Assembly (NCBI RefSeq): GCF_945859705.1
Contig: NC_079136.1
Location: 53,210,094-53,274,093, forward strand
Length of the DNA: 64,000 nt
Reading direction: 5' to 3'
Origin: Episyrphus balteatus
Taxonomy: Eukaryota; Arthropoda; Insecta; Diptera; Syrphidae
The notes beneath the pieces are model-generated. The model did not search any database. It was not told the DNA's origin and worked only from the letters and a program-made list of their open reading frames with translations. Position numbers and translations under genes: made by a program. Below, piece after piece: positions 37,641-50,229 of the stretch. Positions within the stretch are counted from its first letter, which is position 1. Each line of letters starts with the position of its first letter.

Positions 37641-37994
37641 TTTTTTAATTTTAGTCTTAAAAGAAATTTTTTGAAAAATTTACAAAATCTGTGTTTAAAA
37701 AACATAACAAAGAATTCTTTGTTTTATTTTGTTGAAAATTGTTAGAGTCATTTTTTTAAACAAATAATTTTTTTTATGGATAAATATTTAAAAAATTCTT
37801 CTTCTTCAAAAAAAATGTATGTTAAAATAAAAAAGAGCTTCGAAAAAATCATTACCTAACCAAATTACAAAAAAAAAAAAAACAATTTTATTTTTAATCC
37901 AACAGTTGTTGTTTTGAAAATGTTTTTTAATATATGTATATACCTACATATATTTTTGTGAAAACAAATTTCCTTGAAATTAGTTCCATCCCCC

Positions 37995-38048
37995 TTAAGC
38001 CTAGTACGCAGATCGAGCTAAAATTGATCTGCGTATACTAGGCTTTAA
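37995..38048. repeat. Miniature hairpin flanked by TTAA
   Basis: AAGCCTAGTACGCAGATC (37997) faces GATCTGCGTATACTAGGCTT (ending 38045). The arms pair over about 18 bp with one 2-bp insertion around a loop of about 11 bases. TTAA is present at both outer ends (37995 and 38045). It may be the fused ends of a DNA transposon after internal deletion. Confidence 0.55.
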
Positions 38049-38204
38049 ATAGAAAATCAGACATCAAATAACGGCAGGTACTTTTATTAACGGTCCAAGA
38101 AATAATTTATTTTAAAAAGTAGGACCTGACAAAAAATTTTATTTTCCCCTGGGAATCACTTAACATCTAAGATCGAAAATTTTTGAAAAAGTAGTTTTTA
38201 TGTA

Positions 38205-39300
38205 TTTTGACGTGATAACGTCTTATAAATCGATGAAGCATAAAAGCCACCAAAAAAAAGTGACGCCATTTTCTGGCGTTACACTTTCGAACTTTTGCAG
38301 TGCGGCAAAAAATTTAAATTCAAAATTAAAAATAAACTAGCTATTAGAGATACAAAAATCTCCTAAAGCTTATTTGAAAGATAATAATCTAAAGCCTAAT
38401 CCAAATGAAGGATTTTTAAAAATTCCGTCATTTAATAGGGTAAACAGCGGTAAAACGGAAAGATGAAATTTGGGCTTAAATCTAAACGCGTGGTCGTAGA
38501 GAGTTGATTCTTTTTGTTATAGATAGAGGAGACTGATTTAAAGATAACTGCATTTAAGAAAAAATTCTGGAACTCCGCTATAACATTTTGTTTGAACGTT
38601 GATCAGGTGTTGTGGGTATGACAAAATGTTGATTATGGGTAGGGGAAATTTTTTTTGACAATTCTAAAGGTGCCAGGTGAAAGATGAAGGAAAAAAAATT
38701 AGGCGTCTGATACGGATTTTTTTTTTCAACACTCTGCGTTTCAAAATATGAATTTTTGAAAAATACCTTTTTTTTTAGGGGTATTTTTAGGTAGTTTTTG
38801 ATTATTAGCTTTTTTTTAGAGGGTTCAAGTTATATGGAATATGTAGGGCTGATAAATGCATGTGCAAAAAATTGGAATCGTTAAAAGATTTTTGACTGAA
38901 TACGGAGAAAAATAAGTTTTTAAAAAACATGTTTTTTGGCCGTTTTTAACCGATTTTCATCGTTTTATTATTTTTACCCTTTTTTCTTTAATAGATAGAG
39001 GAATATTATATACGGAGTAATGATAGACCATGTGTGCGAAATTTCAATCATTTTCATGAACACAATTTTGAGATAATTTGAAAGGTGAAACAATAAGCTT
39101 TCACATGGTAGAAAATTGTGTATAGGTTATTAGGGAAAAAATTCATTTAATAGCATGAGAACATAAAAATAAATGTTTTTTTGCTTTTTTTGATGAAATT
39201 TCATCGAGTTTAAAAAATTCTAGCTCTCTTTGTAGATGTCTCATAGACTTGATCTATATATATATTTTTAGCTAAGACAATAAGCTTTCAGATGGTTTTA
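38205..39300. repeat. Dispersed repeat copy homologous to 4.47-5.96 kb
   Basis: It starts with TTTTGACGTGATAACGTC and TTATAAATCGATGAAGC. It continues through GTGCGGCAAAAAATTT, GATAATAATCTAAAGCC and GATTATGGGTAGGGGAAATT, then into the part shared with the HINE-like family (AAGCTTTCACATGGTAGAAA, GATGAAATTTCATCGAGTTT). Non-coding, diverged. Confidence 0.55.
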
Positions 39301-39792
39301 TAGATTGAAAAAAAAAATGGATTTAATAGCTTTGGAAGTTTTACTTTTACTTCTACAATTGGTATATTGCTTTTTTATTCATAAAATAAACTTATTCTAT
39401 GGCAGATTTTTTGTTCATCAGTTCGACTATAGTGGTTACGAGGAGTTCGATTATCGGACGAATAATCCGAACAAAGAAATACTTCTTCCTTACAATTTAA
39501 TAACTGAACAATATTTAGCTTTTCTTCCTTAATTTTTTTATTTTATTTAAGTCATAAGTGTTGTACATATAATCTAAAAAAATAAAAATTATGACGTTGC
39601 AATAAGTAACAACTATCAACCATTCCTGTGTCATTTTAAATAATTTACAAGAACGAAAGGCTCCTATATAATTTACCGCGAAAAGCAGAACGGCTAAGCA
39701 GAGATGCAATTTTTCATGACAATGATACTCCTGGGGGCCTTGTCAATTCCTCACAAGAATTAGTAGCTCTGAAGAAAATCAATATTTTTATT

Positions 39793-39866
39793 TTAGGCTG
39801 GGAATCGAACCCAGACGTCTGTTTTCATAGTCCATCGCACTAACCATCACGTAACGGGGAACTTTT
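39793..39866 (-). tRNA. tRNA-like sequence (SINE head or tRNA pseudogene)
   Basis: On the minus strand, TACGTGATGGTTAGTGCGAT provides an A-box-like region and GGGTTCGATTCCCAGCC a canonical B box at tRNA spacing. The T arm is complete (CTGGG TTCGATT CCCAG). The 5' half pairs poorly, so a functional tRNA is doubtful. The sequence runs on into AAAATAAAAATATTG, as expected of a retroposed element. Confidence 0.5.
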
Positions 39867-40084
39867 ATTGTATAATCTGCTTTATAGAAAATTCCAAACT
39901 TCCATAACAGTAGGTACTAAAATAAAAAATGTTTGACTTAAAGTGGGAACACTAAATTTTTATTTGGAGCTTGCTGATCCTATAATACTATCTGATACTA
40001 CCTAATTTTGTTTACATTTTAATAAAATTGTATACCTACTAAGAAAATAAAATAGTGTAATCAAAAAAAAAATAAAAAAAAAAT

Positions 40085-40968
40085 CATGTGTGCAATTCAC
40101 ACGTGGTAGAAGTGAAACCTTAAAAATTATTTTTCCTTCAAAAAATAAAAATCGAAAAAATTAACCTTATTTTTATTCCATCATCTTTAAATCCATATCT
40201 TTTATATAACAACCTAATAACTTAAATAATATTAAATTTTATATCATCTGAAAGCTTTTTATTTCACCATTTATCATGTTTCTACCATGCCTACGATACT
40301 AAAGAAGTTTTCACTTCAAAAAATTACACCATTAAAAACCTTATAAAATTTCCTGAAGAATAAAGCCACACTTAAATTTTTATTATGCACAAAAAGTATA
40401 AAAATTTATTGAAAACAATCATTTTCATCAAAAAAAAAAGCGAAAAAACACGTAATTTTATCTTCTCACACTATTAAATGCAATTTTTTCCCTGACAACT
40501 TATCAAACATTTTATACCATGTGAAAGCTTATTGTTTCACCTTTTATATGACGTATCAATCTCATTTCAAAGATCCCAACAAGAGAAGTTAGAATTTTTT
40601 AAAGTCAACCATGTCGAATTTCCAGACTGAGATTACGGTACTTCCTACACTGGTGTGTGATATATCAAATAAAAGGTTATGTAATCGGCATGCGTATTAA
40701 AGTTAAATCAAATTTGTATGTGCACTAGATCAAAGGATATAACGTGTGTAGAAAAAGAACATTTTTTTACCGTTATCTCAGAATTTTTAATATGAAATTA
40801 ATTGAAATTTTGTACAATTAGAACTTATTTAATAACCTATCTACAGTACAAATTTCATTCATCTATCTATTAAAACAAAAAAGTTATAACAAGTTGAATG
40901 TTCGTGTCGCGTTTTCGTTTCATCTTGTTTCAAATCACTACGATACTAAAGAAGTTTTCACTTCAAAA
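40085..40968 (-). mobile_element. HINE/Helentron-like non-autonomous element, tandem partial + longer copy
   Basis: On the minus strand, units begin TTTTGAAGTGAAAACTTC and one ends with GGTTTCACTTCTACC followed by a hairpin (arms CACGTGTG and CACACATG) and a T run. Subterminal inverted repeats (GAAGTGAAA / TTTCACTTC) with a 3' hairpin are the layout described for Helentron-associated elements. Two units sit head-to-tail: about 40,317-40,968, then 40,085-40,317. No coding sequence. The class assignment is inferred from structure. Confidence 0.5.
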
Positions 40969-40999
40969 ATAACGAAAACACAAATTCAAATCCACTACT

Positions 41000-43660
41000 C
41001 GAGCCCCCCATCAAAATATCCTTTCTTGGTCTTTTCCAAACCTCCATCTTCACCGTCCCTGTACTAATACTCGGCAATGCTACACAGCTAAACTCATCCC
41101 CTAAATACCACACATGGTCAAGAGAGCCAAGCCAGCACAGCCGATGCTCAACTCTCTACAGAAAATTGGCATCATGGGGATGGGGAGCAATCCTATCTAA
41201 ACACATCGCAGTTTACAGTACAAAACAGCGACGGTAGGAAATCCCGTTCGTTTTCTTTTAAATTGCCAAAGGACAAGAATCCCCCCCTCCATTGCTGATG
41301 ATCCTGCACAAATACAATCAAATAGCAAGTGTGTTCACACATATGACCATCATCAGTAGAAAAGGTTTTTGTATGGATGGACTTGAACGGCCGCATCGCG
41401 TCGCGTCGGTATGGTATATCGTCGTCGTATCCTTCGTCTTCACATATAGTTTGGTGTTGAATTTGTGTGTGTGTGCATGGAGATGGTTTTTTGTTGGTGT
41501 GAAGGAGATTGTGTAGTCAAACGGGCAAAGCAAAAACATTCACGTGTAAGGACGAATGTCCGCTAGCAGCATCCATCTTTTATCTTTTGCATGAGAAACT
41601 CAAAGTTGTTCGAAGGATATATCTCGCCAAAAACGAAACGAGATGATGTGTGTGAGAGTGAAGATGGGTGGGAATTGGGCGAATGGAGCTATATGGGCAT
41701 GGGCACACATGGATGTTGTACACATATTCGCCGCCATCGCAATCGCCGACGCTGCCGCCGCCAAATCCTTGTGCTGGCCATCATTAGATATGTGAAAAGG
41801 AAAAGACGTAGAAGATATGTGGATGGAAGAGAAAATAGCCAGAAGCAATTTTCCAAACAAGCAAAGCAAAGCAGGCAGGACAGGCACAGGACAACATCGT
41901 CGTAGTCGTAGTAGTTATCGCGCGACTACCCTCGCTATTTTATTCGCGTCTTTCATCCTGCGCTGCGGCAAATACATGTGCCATTATTGAGGATGATGAG
42001 GGGGAATAAAATTCTAAGGCCATTTATGCCTATCAGCCGCCACATGGATACATTATGTGCCGATAGATTTTTCCGTGGGGTTTGAGTTTGAGTGTAGGAA
42101 GAATTGTTGTTCATCGTCGTCGTCGTGGGTTTTCGTTTCATCCGGCTTCATTGGTGGTGACATGAGGTACCAAAAGCAAAGCAGAGCGAAGGCAAAGTGT
42201 ATCCTTTGATTCTATCACACAACGAACGGTATCCCGTAGATCTCGGCGGATGTAGATATACACACATATCTACAACGACGACTACGACCAAGGTGGACGA
42301 AATGGACTTAGCATCCCTTTTGGGTTTCCTTTCGAAATTCTTGTACTGACTCGTGAGTGTATAAGAGGGGATGGGGTGGTGGGTTAGTTTTGTCAGTGGC
42401 AAGGGATGGGGACAATTTCGAGAGTATACCTACAACAAAGCAGCGTTAGCCGGACATATATTTGTGCACCGAAGCAACGATTGAGAGAGGACGAACGAAG
42501 AAACAACCGAAGAACGCCCGTCCGCCAACGACGACGACGAAGCCGGGGCTGAGACGAGGGAGTGAGGTTTTGATGGAATCGGATGCTTGTCAGAGTTGGG
42601 TCAAGCGAAGGAACATGCAAAAGACGAAGAAGGAGAAGATTCGTAAAATTAACGTAACGTTTTCGGTCGGTCGGGAACGGGATGTGGACGAAGAAGGATG
42701 AGGGATGAACGAATACGTGGTCAGCGAACAGAGAGAAGAACCCGCTGCCATCGTTCTCGTTGTGTGTCGGTCGGGTCGAATCGGCCGGGTTTAGAGAGAG
42801 AGTGGAAAGCAACTAAAAAGGGAATAGTGGGGTGGTGTCAGATGTTGACGAACGAAACACTCGTGGATATATTGGGCAAGCTTGATGGAGTTGGGGGTAT
42901 AGCTTCGGTGGTAATGGTATTTCTATTTGATATGGGTCGAATGTCCAGTCAGTTCCGACGAAGAATTTCGCTTTGCAAATGTCCAGTTGTTGAAGCGGAC
43001 AGCATACTGGACAACTGGCGGGGGATAACTTGACCATTTAGATGGGATAAGGGATAGGTAGTAAGGCAACAAGAGGTAGTTTTGTGTGAATATAGAAAAC
43101 GACGTTCGTTTAGTTGACGTCGTCGTCTTAGCATCCAACTTGGTTTCGGGGGTTGTTATATGTACATTCAAACAGATATACACACTCACCATACAAAGCC
43201 GACACATGACGCAACAACGAACGAACGAAGGAACAAACGTCCACTCGAAATTAGCCTCTGTGGATGACATCCTTTGTGCTTGTGAAGTTCCTTACGCTCG
43301 GGCTTAAGTTCTCCTCAGGTATAGTGTATTGCGCCATAAGAAACGATTCTGAAATAAATTACAGTGGGAGTGATGTAGTGAAGAAGGAGGTAGAGTGAGG
43401 GGGGACCCTGTTAGTTGGGTTAGAAGATTTCAAGAGTGATGGTTTTGAAGGTGTTTTTTTGAGAGAAAAGGAGGAGAATGGTGCGTTTTTAAGGTGAAAA
43501 GGCCGACGACGAGGACGTGTAGAAGTAGTATTCATATGCATATAAAACTGACGAAGACCGACGACGGACGGTGGGCGCATTGTTTTACTTGCAACATATT
43601 CAGCACACACAAAGTACTTGCATGAACATAAGAACATACTACATATATCCATTGTTTGTG
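41000..43660. promoter_or_regulatory. CG-rich island (possible enhancer, 5' exon or non-coding RNA)
   Basis: Mixed-composition DNA with many CG and CGA/ACG triplets (CGACGACGACGACGA, CGCCGCCATCGCAATCGCC) between A/T-rich repeats. Open frames up to about 139 codons exist on both strands because stops are rarer here. None contains a recognisable domain, and opposite-strand frames overlap, so I do not call a gene. Confidence 0.35.
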
Positions 43661-44644
43661 ATATAAGGTGCTGATATGGTGGTCTCTAAGTCGTTATATT
43701 ATATAAAAAGAAAGAAAAGTGGAATGAGCTGGATATGCTCTTAGTGACTGCGGATTAAGGATTTTTGTTTAAATTAAATTCATATCTTTGTTTGTTAACT
43801 AAAAAGGGTAAAGGTATAGGTACCGAGACATGTTTGTCATCTAGACCACACATTCTAATTAAATTAAAATATGATTGCTTATATTTTATTTAAATTACTT
43901 AAAATTTTTGTTATTTTTAAATCAAATAGATTTATATTTTGATTAAAAATAAAAGTCTTAAATGTGTAAAAAAAAAAGATTGGAATAATGTGTTTATCAA
44001 ATTGACTTGACAATCTTGTTCATTTTGAAAATTGTGAAACTTTTATACTTTATAAAAAGAAGAAATTTAATTGTAGTTTTGGTTTTACATAGCATTATTT
44101 TTAAGATTTTACTCCGGCCATTTTTGACTGTTCCCTTAATTTTATAGTTAATGTACCAACAGCCTTCATAGAATACACTCATCAGTCCCTCAGTATTTTC
44201 TCTGATACAGTGCTTTAAAATCACAAAACTCTTAACTCACCTACATTGACAACGAACGATCTCCGAAATTGGGCAACTTCTCCCATTAGCATATAATAAT
44301 CTCGTAATTTTAAACAATAGTGAACTTTGAAGTTAGTACTAAGTCTGGATTTTTGTTTTCAATTTTGTTCAACTCATATTACCCTTAAAACTTTAAACAC
44401 TATTCTTCTTTTTTGGTTTATGCCCAGGTTTCTAGAGGATATTTTTAACTTTTTCCTTTGGAAATACAGAAAATACTATTAAAATTCAAATTTTAGTGAA
44501 TTTATTTCAATCCCTTTATAGGCAAATGATGAAATTTCAAGGGTAACTGTGGTGTATGAGTAACTTTTTTTTACAGAAAAATCTTATTGCAAATTGTTAA
44601 TTATTTCAGATTAAAATTAGACTACTTGAACTTTGTTGAACTAT
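43661..44644. other. A+T-rich spacer, no gene
   Basis: Nothing recognisable on either strand; ordinary A+T-rich non-coding sequence leading to the repeat cluster. Confidence 0.5.
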
Positions 44645-45450
44645 TTTTGAAGTGAAAACTTCTTAAGTATCGTAGTGATTTGAAACAAGATGAAACGAAA
44701 ACGCGACACGAACATTCAACTTGTTATGACTTTTTTGTTTAAATAGATAGATGAATGAAATTTGTACTGTAGATAGGTAATTTAATAATTTATAATTGTA
44801 CAAAATGTTAATTTATTTTATTTTCAAAATTCTGAGATAACGGTAAAAAGATGTTCTTTTATACACACACACGTTATATCTTTTGATCTAGTGCACATCC
44901 AAATTTGATTTAACTTTAATATGCATGCTGATTACATAACCTTTTATTTGATATATCACACATAAAATTACGTACTCTACAAGTTACACAATCTTAAATT
45001 GAAAAAAAAAAAATTGAAAAATACCTCAAAACACCTGTGGAGATCTGTTGCCGATGACCAGCCACCAGTGTAGGAACAAGAAGTACCGTAATCTTTGTCT
45101 GGAAATTCGACATGGTTGACTTTAAAAAATTCTAACTTCTCTTGTAGGCATCTTTGAAATGAGATTGATACGTCATATGAAAGGTGAAACAATAAGCTTT
45201 CACATGGTTCAAAATTTTTTAAAGGTTGTCAAACAAAAAAATTGATTAAATAGCATAAGAACATACAAATAAATGTTTTTTTTTTGCTTTTTTTGATGAA
45301 ATTTCATCGAGTTTAAAAAATTCTATCTCTTTTTGTAGATGTCTCATAGACCTGATCTTTAATGTATTTTGAGTTTGGAAAATAAGCTTTCAGATGATTT
45401 TTGAAAATATCTATTTTATGTATTATATTTGTTGGGACGACTTTTATTAC
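44645..45450 (+). mobile_element. HINE-like element copy, plus orientation, 3' end lost
   Basis: It begins TTTTGAAGTGAAAACTTC (44,645) and continues through CGTAGTGATTTGAAACAAG, GTTGCCGATGACCAGCCACC and GAAAGGTGAAACAATAAGC in the same order as the minus-oriented copies read in reverse. The terminal hairpin is missing at the right side. Non-coding. Confidence 0.55.
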
Positions 45451-45823
45451 TTTTAAATTTTACTTTTTCCGGCGGCTATAGGTCTTTTTTTCAATATACT
45501 TAGTTAGTATTATTATTATTTTACTAAAAAGGTCACAAAAGGAGAAATTAATTTTTATTACTTTTATTTAATTGTTTTTGTAAAAAATGGATTATTTTTT
45601 TATAAGTGGTTTAATGTGTTTTTAGCCTTTTGAATTTGAATTTTTGAGCTATGGAAGTGTTCTGGGAACGCTTTTTTATGTTTATTAGATAGTATAAAAT
45701 AGAAATGTGTTACTAAAACATATATTTCGAGATGCATGCCTACTATTTCTATATTTTATGTAATAGTTAAAAGCGAAAAAAAAACTTTTAATATAGGTTA
45801 TGTTGTTTTGATAAAAAAAAAAT

Positions 45824-48262
45824 CATGTGTGCAATTCACACGTGGTAGAAGTGCAACCTTAAAAATTATTTTTCTTGCATAAAATAAAAATCGAAAAAAT
45901 TGTACCTTTTTTTGTATTCCATTTATCATCAGAAAGCTTATTATTTCATCTTTTATTTGACTTTTCAATCATGTTTCTACCATGCCTACAAAAAAAGTAA
46001 GAATTTTTTAAAGTCAACCATCTCGAAATTTAAAACTGAGATTACGGTACTTCCTACAGTTGTGGCTGTTCATCGGCAACAGATCTCCATACGTGTTTTG
46101 AGGTATTTTCAAGTTTTTGATATATTAAATGAAAGTTAGTATTATCCGCATGCGTATTAAACTTAAATAAAATTGTCATGTGCCCTAGATCAAAAGAGAT
46201 AACGTGTTTAGAAAAAGGACTTCTTTTTATCGTTATCTCAGGATTTTGAATATTAAATTAAATGAATTATTGTTTATTTAATTACTTATACAGGGTGTCC
46301 CACAGTCACCGCCCCAAATGAAAACCATGGATTCCTGAGGTCATTTTAAGTCGAAAAACTTAAGAGGTAATTTTCTCGTTTTCATCCCGTTTTCGAGTTA
46401 CCACGGGAGTTACCAAAGGAAAATGTCGAATAGGTCAAGAATGTCTTTATTTTGTAAAAATAAATATAAAGAGCATGTTTTTTCTAAGTTTATGTGTTAA
46501 ATAATGTATGAACCAAATGTATGAACTCTCAAAGTTCTTTAGACCCAAGATTATATCTCTTTTCGTTTAAAGTAAAATCTAAAGACGAAAATGTGTTTTC
46601 CACTGTGATTAGAGTCGCTGGGACGACAAGCACTACCAATGCAATTTCGAATATTTCAGGAGACCGATGTTCTAATATCTAGGACAAAGCGTTCAGCTTC
46701 CAGAAGCGTTTTCGCCCGCCCAACTTCAAACGGCTATATCTCGGAATTTTGAAAAAAAGTGAAAACATTTTTTTGATGCCAAAAGGTAGCGGGGACTCTA
46801 ACCTACATTTGGGTACAACGGGTGCACGCGTTCTCAAACAGGGAGAACTTAAAGGTACAAAAAAAAGTTAAGCCCGACTCTAAAAAAATAGGCATGATGT
46901 GGCGGTTTAACATGGAAGATGATTTTTTAAAAATCTGACAATGTGCAAAGCGTAGGTCCATGACACAAGCTATCATTTGGCATCACTCCTAAAAATTGCT
47001 CTCAAGCGGTTTAGCTTTCAGGAGCGTTCAAAGATTCGGGTATTTTTCGAAAAAAAAATTTTACCCCAACTTTCAAACGCGATTTTCTCGGAATTTTGAA
47101 AAAAAAACCCAAAAACCCGATTAAACCACTATCGGGTAGCTGAGAATAAAAGCTTTCATATGGCACCACTCCCATGTCTCTAGGAATTGATACATTTGCA
47201 GATGAGATTTATTTTTTTCTCTCAGCGATATATCTCACTGGTTGACCGAAACATAAAAAAATACAAAATAAAGGTTGCTCTCAGACCTTGACCGAAATTT
47301 TTCTTTTTTAAAAATAAAAGTTATTGTATGACCTTTATTGAAAATGGCGACAAATAAGAGTTATTAAGGAACCTTTCAAAAGGTTGAGATTTATTTCTGA
47401 TCTCTGATTAAAGCAAAAAAGTTATACAGCCTTATTTATTAGATTTCACTAAACAGCTCTAAACGGCTGCATAGTTATACAATACATAAAGTTTTATGTA
47501 GCCTTTATGCAATGTTCCATAAATTTCTATTTTTAAAACATTTTCTTAACCATTATAATTATGCTAGGTTTGTGTCCAAATAAGTACTAAAAATGGAAAA
47601 TTAGTACGACAAACAACTCCATCTGTCTATAAAATAACTCCATTTGATTCAAAAATAAACAAAAAAAAAAATAAACAAAAACGTGAGCGAAAGTTCTCAA
47701 TGTCATATGTAGAAGAAAATCTCTAAAAAAAAAACACATTTCATTTGATAACAAATTGTTCACATGTATGAAAATGTAGACACATAAGAAAAAGATGAAG
47801 ACACACATGAATTTATATCACGTTAAATATATCAGGAACAAATCTCCAAATTTTATATTTTTTGATTTAGTTGACTTCAAGTTGTTCATTTAATTTAATT
47901 TTAATTGAAAATGTAATCAAAAAATAAATTCTTCAATGAAAAAAACAAAAATATATACAAATATTGATATTTTTTTCTTTTTCTGAAAATTATTTGATGT
48001 TCAAATGACATTTAAGCAAAATAAATTCTTATTCAGGCTCTAAGCAACCTAAAAACTCGTTTAGCTTATACAACCTTTATTAAATGTTGCATAAATATTA
48101 TAAATCACAATTTTTTGTTTAAATACATTATAAAGAGTACATAGTGCTATGTACCCTCTATGATGAGTTTATAAATAGGGCTGATAATCAATTGATTTTT
48201 CCTGTCGCTTTTTTGTTTCATCTTGTTTCAAATCACTACGATACTAAAGAAGTTTTCACTTC
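45824..48262 (-). mobile_element. HINE-like element copy split by another insertion
   Basis: The 3' hairpin (45,824-45,846) and body (to 46,290) are on the left, and the 5' terminus (about 48,199-48,262, ending TTTTCACTTC) on the right. The interruption starts exactly at CAGGGTGTCC (46,291) after TA. Continuity is judged against the 40.1-41.0 and 48.3-49.3 kb copies. Confidence 0.5.
46291..48198. mobile_element. Insertion with CAGGGTGTCCC end and satellite-like module
   Basis: It begins CAGGGTGTCCCACAGTCACC directly after TA. Positions about 46,680-47,190 match, in reverse, the ~503-bp-period module inside the hAT element at 2.1-2.7 kb. From 47,260 to 48,180 the sequence is A+T-rich with repeated ACCTTTATT/TATACAGCC-type phrases. 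The right terminus was not recognised and more than one element may be present. The frame at 47,587-47,808 is low-complexity. Confidence 0.45.
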
Positions 48263-49275
48263 AAAAGTAATACATTTTTAAAGTCAATCAAATTTTACAA
48301 AAAAAGCCGACAAAACTACGTTTTTTATATTTTCTTATCAATATATCGATTTTTTGATATGCAAAGCTATAAAAAAAACTACACCATTAAAAAGTTTATA
48401 AAATTTCTTGAAAAATAAAGCCATACTTAAATTTTTATAATGCACAAAAAGTATAAAAATAATTTATTGAAAACAATCATTTTCATCAAAAAAAAGCGAA
48501 AAAACATGTAATTTTATCTTCTCACGCTATTAAATCCATTTTTTCCCCTGATAACCTATACAAAATTTTACACCATCTTGAAAGCTTATTTTCCAAACTC
48601 AAAATACATTATAGATCAGGTCTATGATACATCTACAAAAAGAGCTAGAATTTTTTAAACTCGATGAAATTTCATCAAAAAAATAAAAAAAAAACATTTA
48701 TTTTTATGTTCTTATGCTATTAAATCAATTTTTTTGTTTGACAACCTTTAAAAAATTTTGAACCATGTGAAAGCTTATTGTTTCACCTTTCATATGACGT
48801 ATCAATCTCATTTCAAAGATGCCTACAAGAGAAGTTAGAATTTTTTAAAGTCAGAGATTACGGTACTTCCTACACTGGTGGCTGGTCATCGGCAACAGAT
48901 CTCCACAGGTGTTTTGAGGTATTTTTCAATTTTTTTTCAATTTAAGATTGTGTAACTTGTAGAGTACGTACCGTTATGTGTGATATATGTATCAAATAAA
49001 AGGTTATGTAATCAGCATGCATATTAAAGTTAAATCAAATTTGTATGTGATATAAAGATATAACGTGTGTAGGAACCGTTATCTCAGAATTTTGAATATG
49101 AAATAAATTGAAATTTTGTACAATTATAATTTATTAAATTACCTATCTACATTACAAATTTCATTCATCTATCTATTTAAACAAAAAAGTTATAACAAGT
49201 TGAATGTTCCTGTCGCGTTTTCGTTTCATCTTGTTTCAAAATCACTACGATACTAAAGAAGTTTTCACTTCAAAA
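48263..49275 (-). mobile_element. HINE-like element copy, tandem to the preceding one
   Basis: The 5' terminus (CACTTC ending at 49,271 when read on the plus strand) and the full body are present: GAAAATGATTGTTTTCAAT-like segment, CACTGGTGGCTGGTCATCGG and GGTATTTTTCAATTTTTTTT. Its left side joins head-to-tail to the 5' end of the previous copy at 48,262, as in the 40-kb tandem. Confidence 0.5.
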
Positions 49276-50229
49276 TGCTTGGAATTTGTTCATCTGTTCC
49301 ATCATATTTTCTAAATAACTGATAGTAGTTTAACAAAGTGAGGAATGGTTAGAATTAGGAGAGAATTGCTTGTCCACTTAATACAAAATATACTACATGA
49401 CTTTGATTATAACATCTCCTAGCCTAGAGGCAAGAGTTTTTCAATGAAAATACAAAAAATGCTATGGTAGAAAAGTTTTTCATATTTTTATTTGAAGATT
49501 TCCTCCCGTCAAAAAAAAAAAAAAATATTTTTGTTTAACAATAAATATTTCTTTTAAAAACGTGAATCTTGCTTAAAAATACAAATATACACGAGTATCT
49601 TTGCCCTGATAACTTTTTACACATAATGAATGATGAAACCTTTCCAAGAATTTAACCGCAATAATCTTTTCACGTTAACGTGCCTTACTTTGGTATTTGT
49701 ATCTTCTAAGAAATTAAGATTTACTCAATACCTATCATAAACTCGTCTTGTATATGCAATTTCTTAAAAATCCCACGTTGTTAAAGGTAAATAGAGGAAC
49801 ATCTCAGGGAATAGCAGAGTTGATTTATAAGAAGCAGGTAAGTATTTACTGTCACTGCATCATAGCATATAGATGACAAATTTGCACCTGTCTCACGTGA
49901 ACTCTGTATATATCCTAATAGGATTCATAGTGTCCTGGAATTCAAATAAAACTATATTCGCCACCATAAAAATATATAACTTGGTTTTTATACCTGACTT
50001 TAGGGACCTATACCTAGAAAATCGGTATGTAAATTCAGTAGGTAAGTTATCACCAAAACCGGTCTCTCAATTTCTATATGTCAAGTCAACTTATAAGTTG
50101 AAAAAACGATTTACATGGCAAGGAAAATATCCTTGAACACGTGTTTCGAGTTTTTCTATATAAAAAATGTTGTTCGATTACAGACAGATAAAATTTTCTT
50201 GGCACTTTGAGATTTCTAATGCAACATAA
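49276..50229. other. Spacer, no gene recognised
   Basis: Mixed A+T-rich sequence. The open frame at 49,873-50,136 (87 codons) has moderately normal composition but no recognisable motif and no supporting splice or start context; I do not call it. Confidence 0.4.

Noticed and set aside
42393..43307. Overlapping 73-139-codon frames on both strands
   Set aside because: Reduced stop frequency in a CG-rich island; no domain, and opposite-strand frames overlap.
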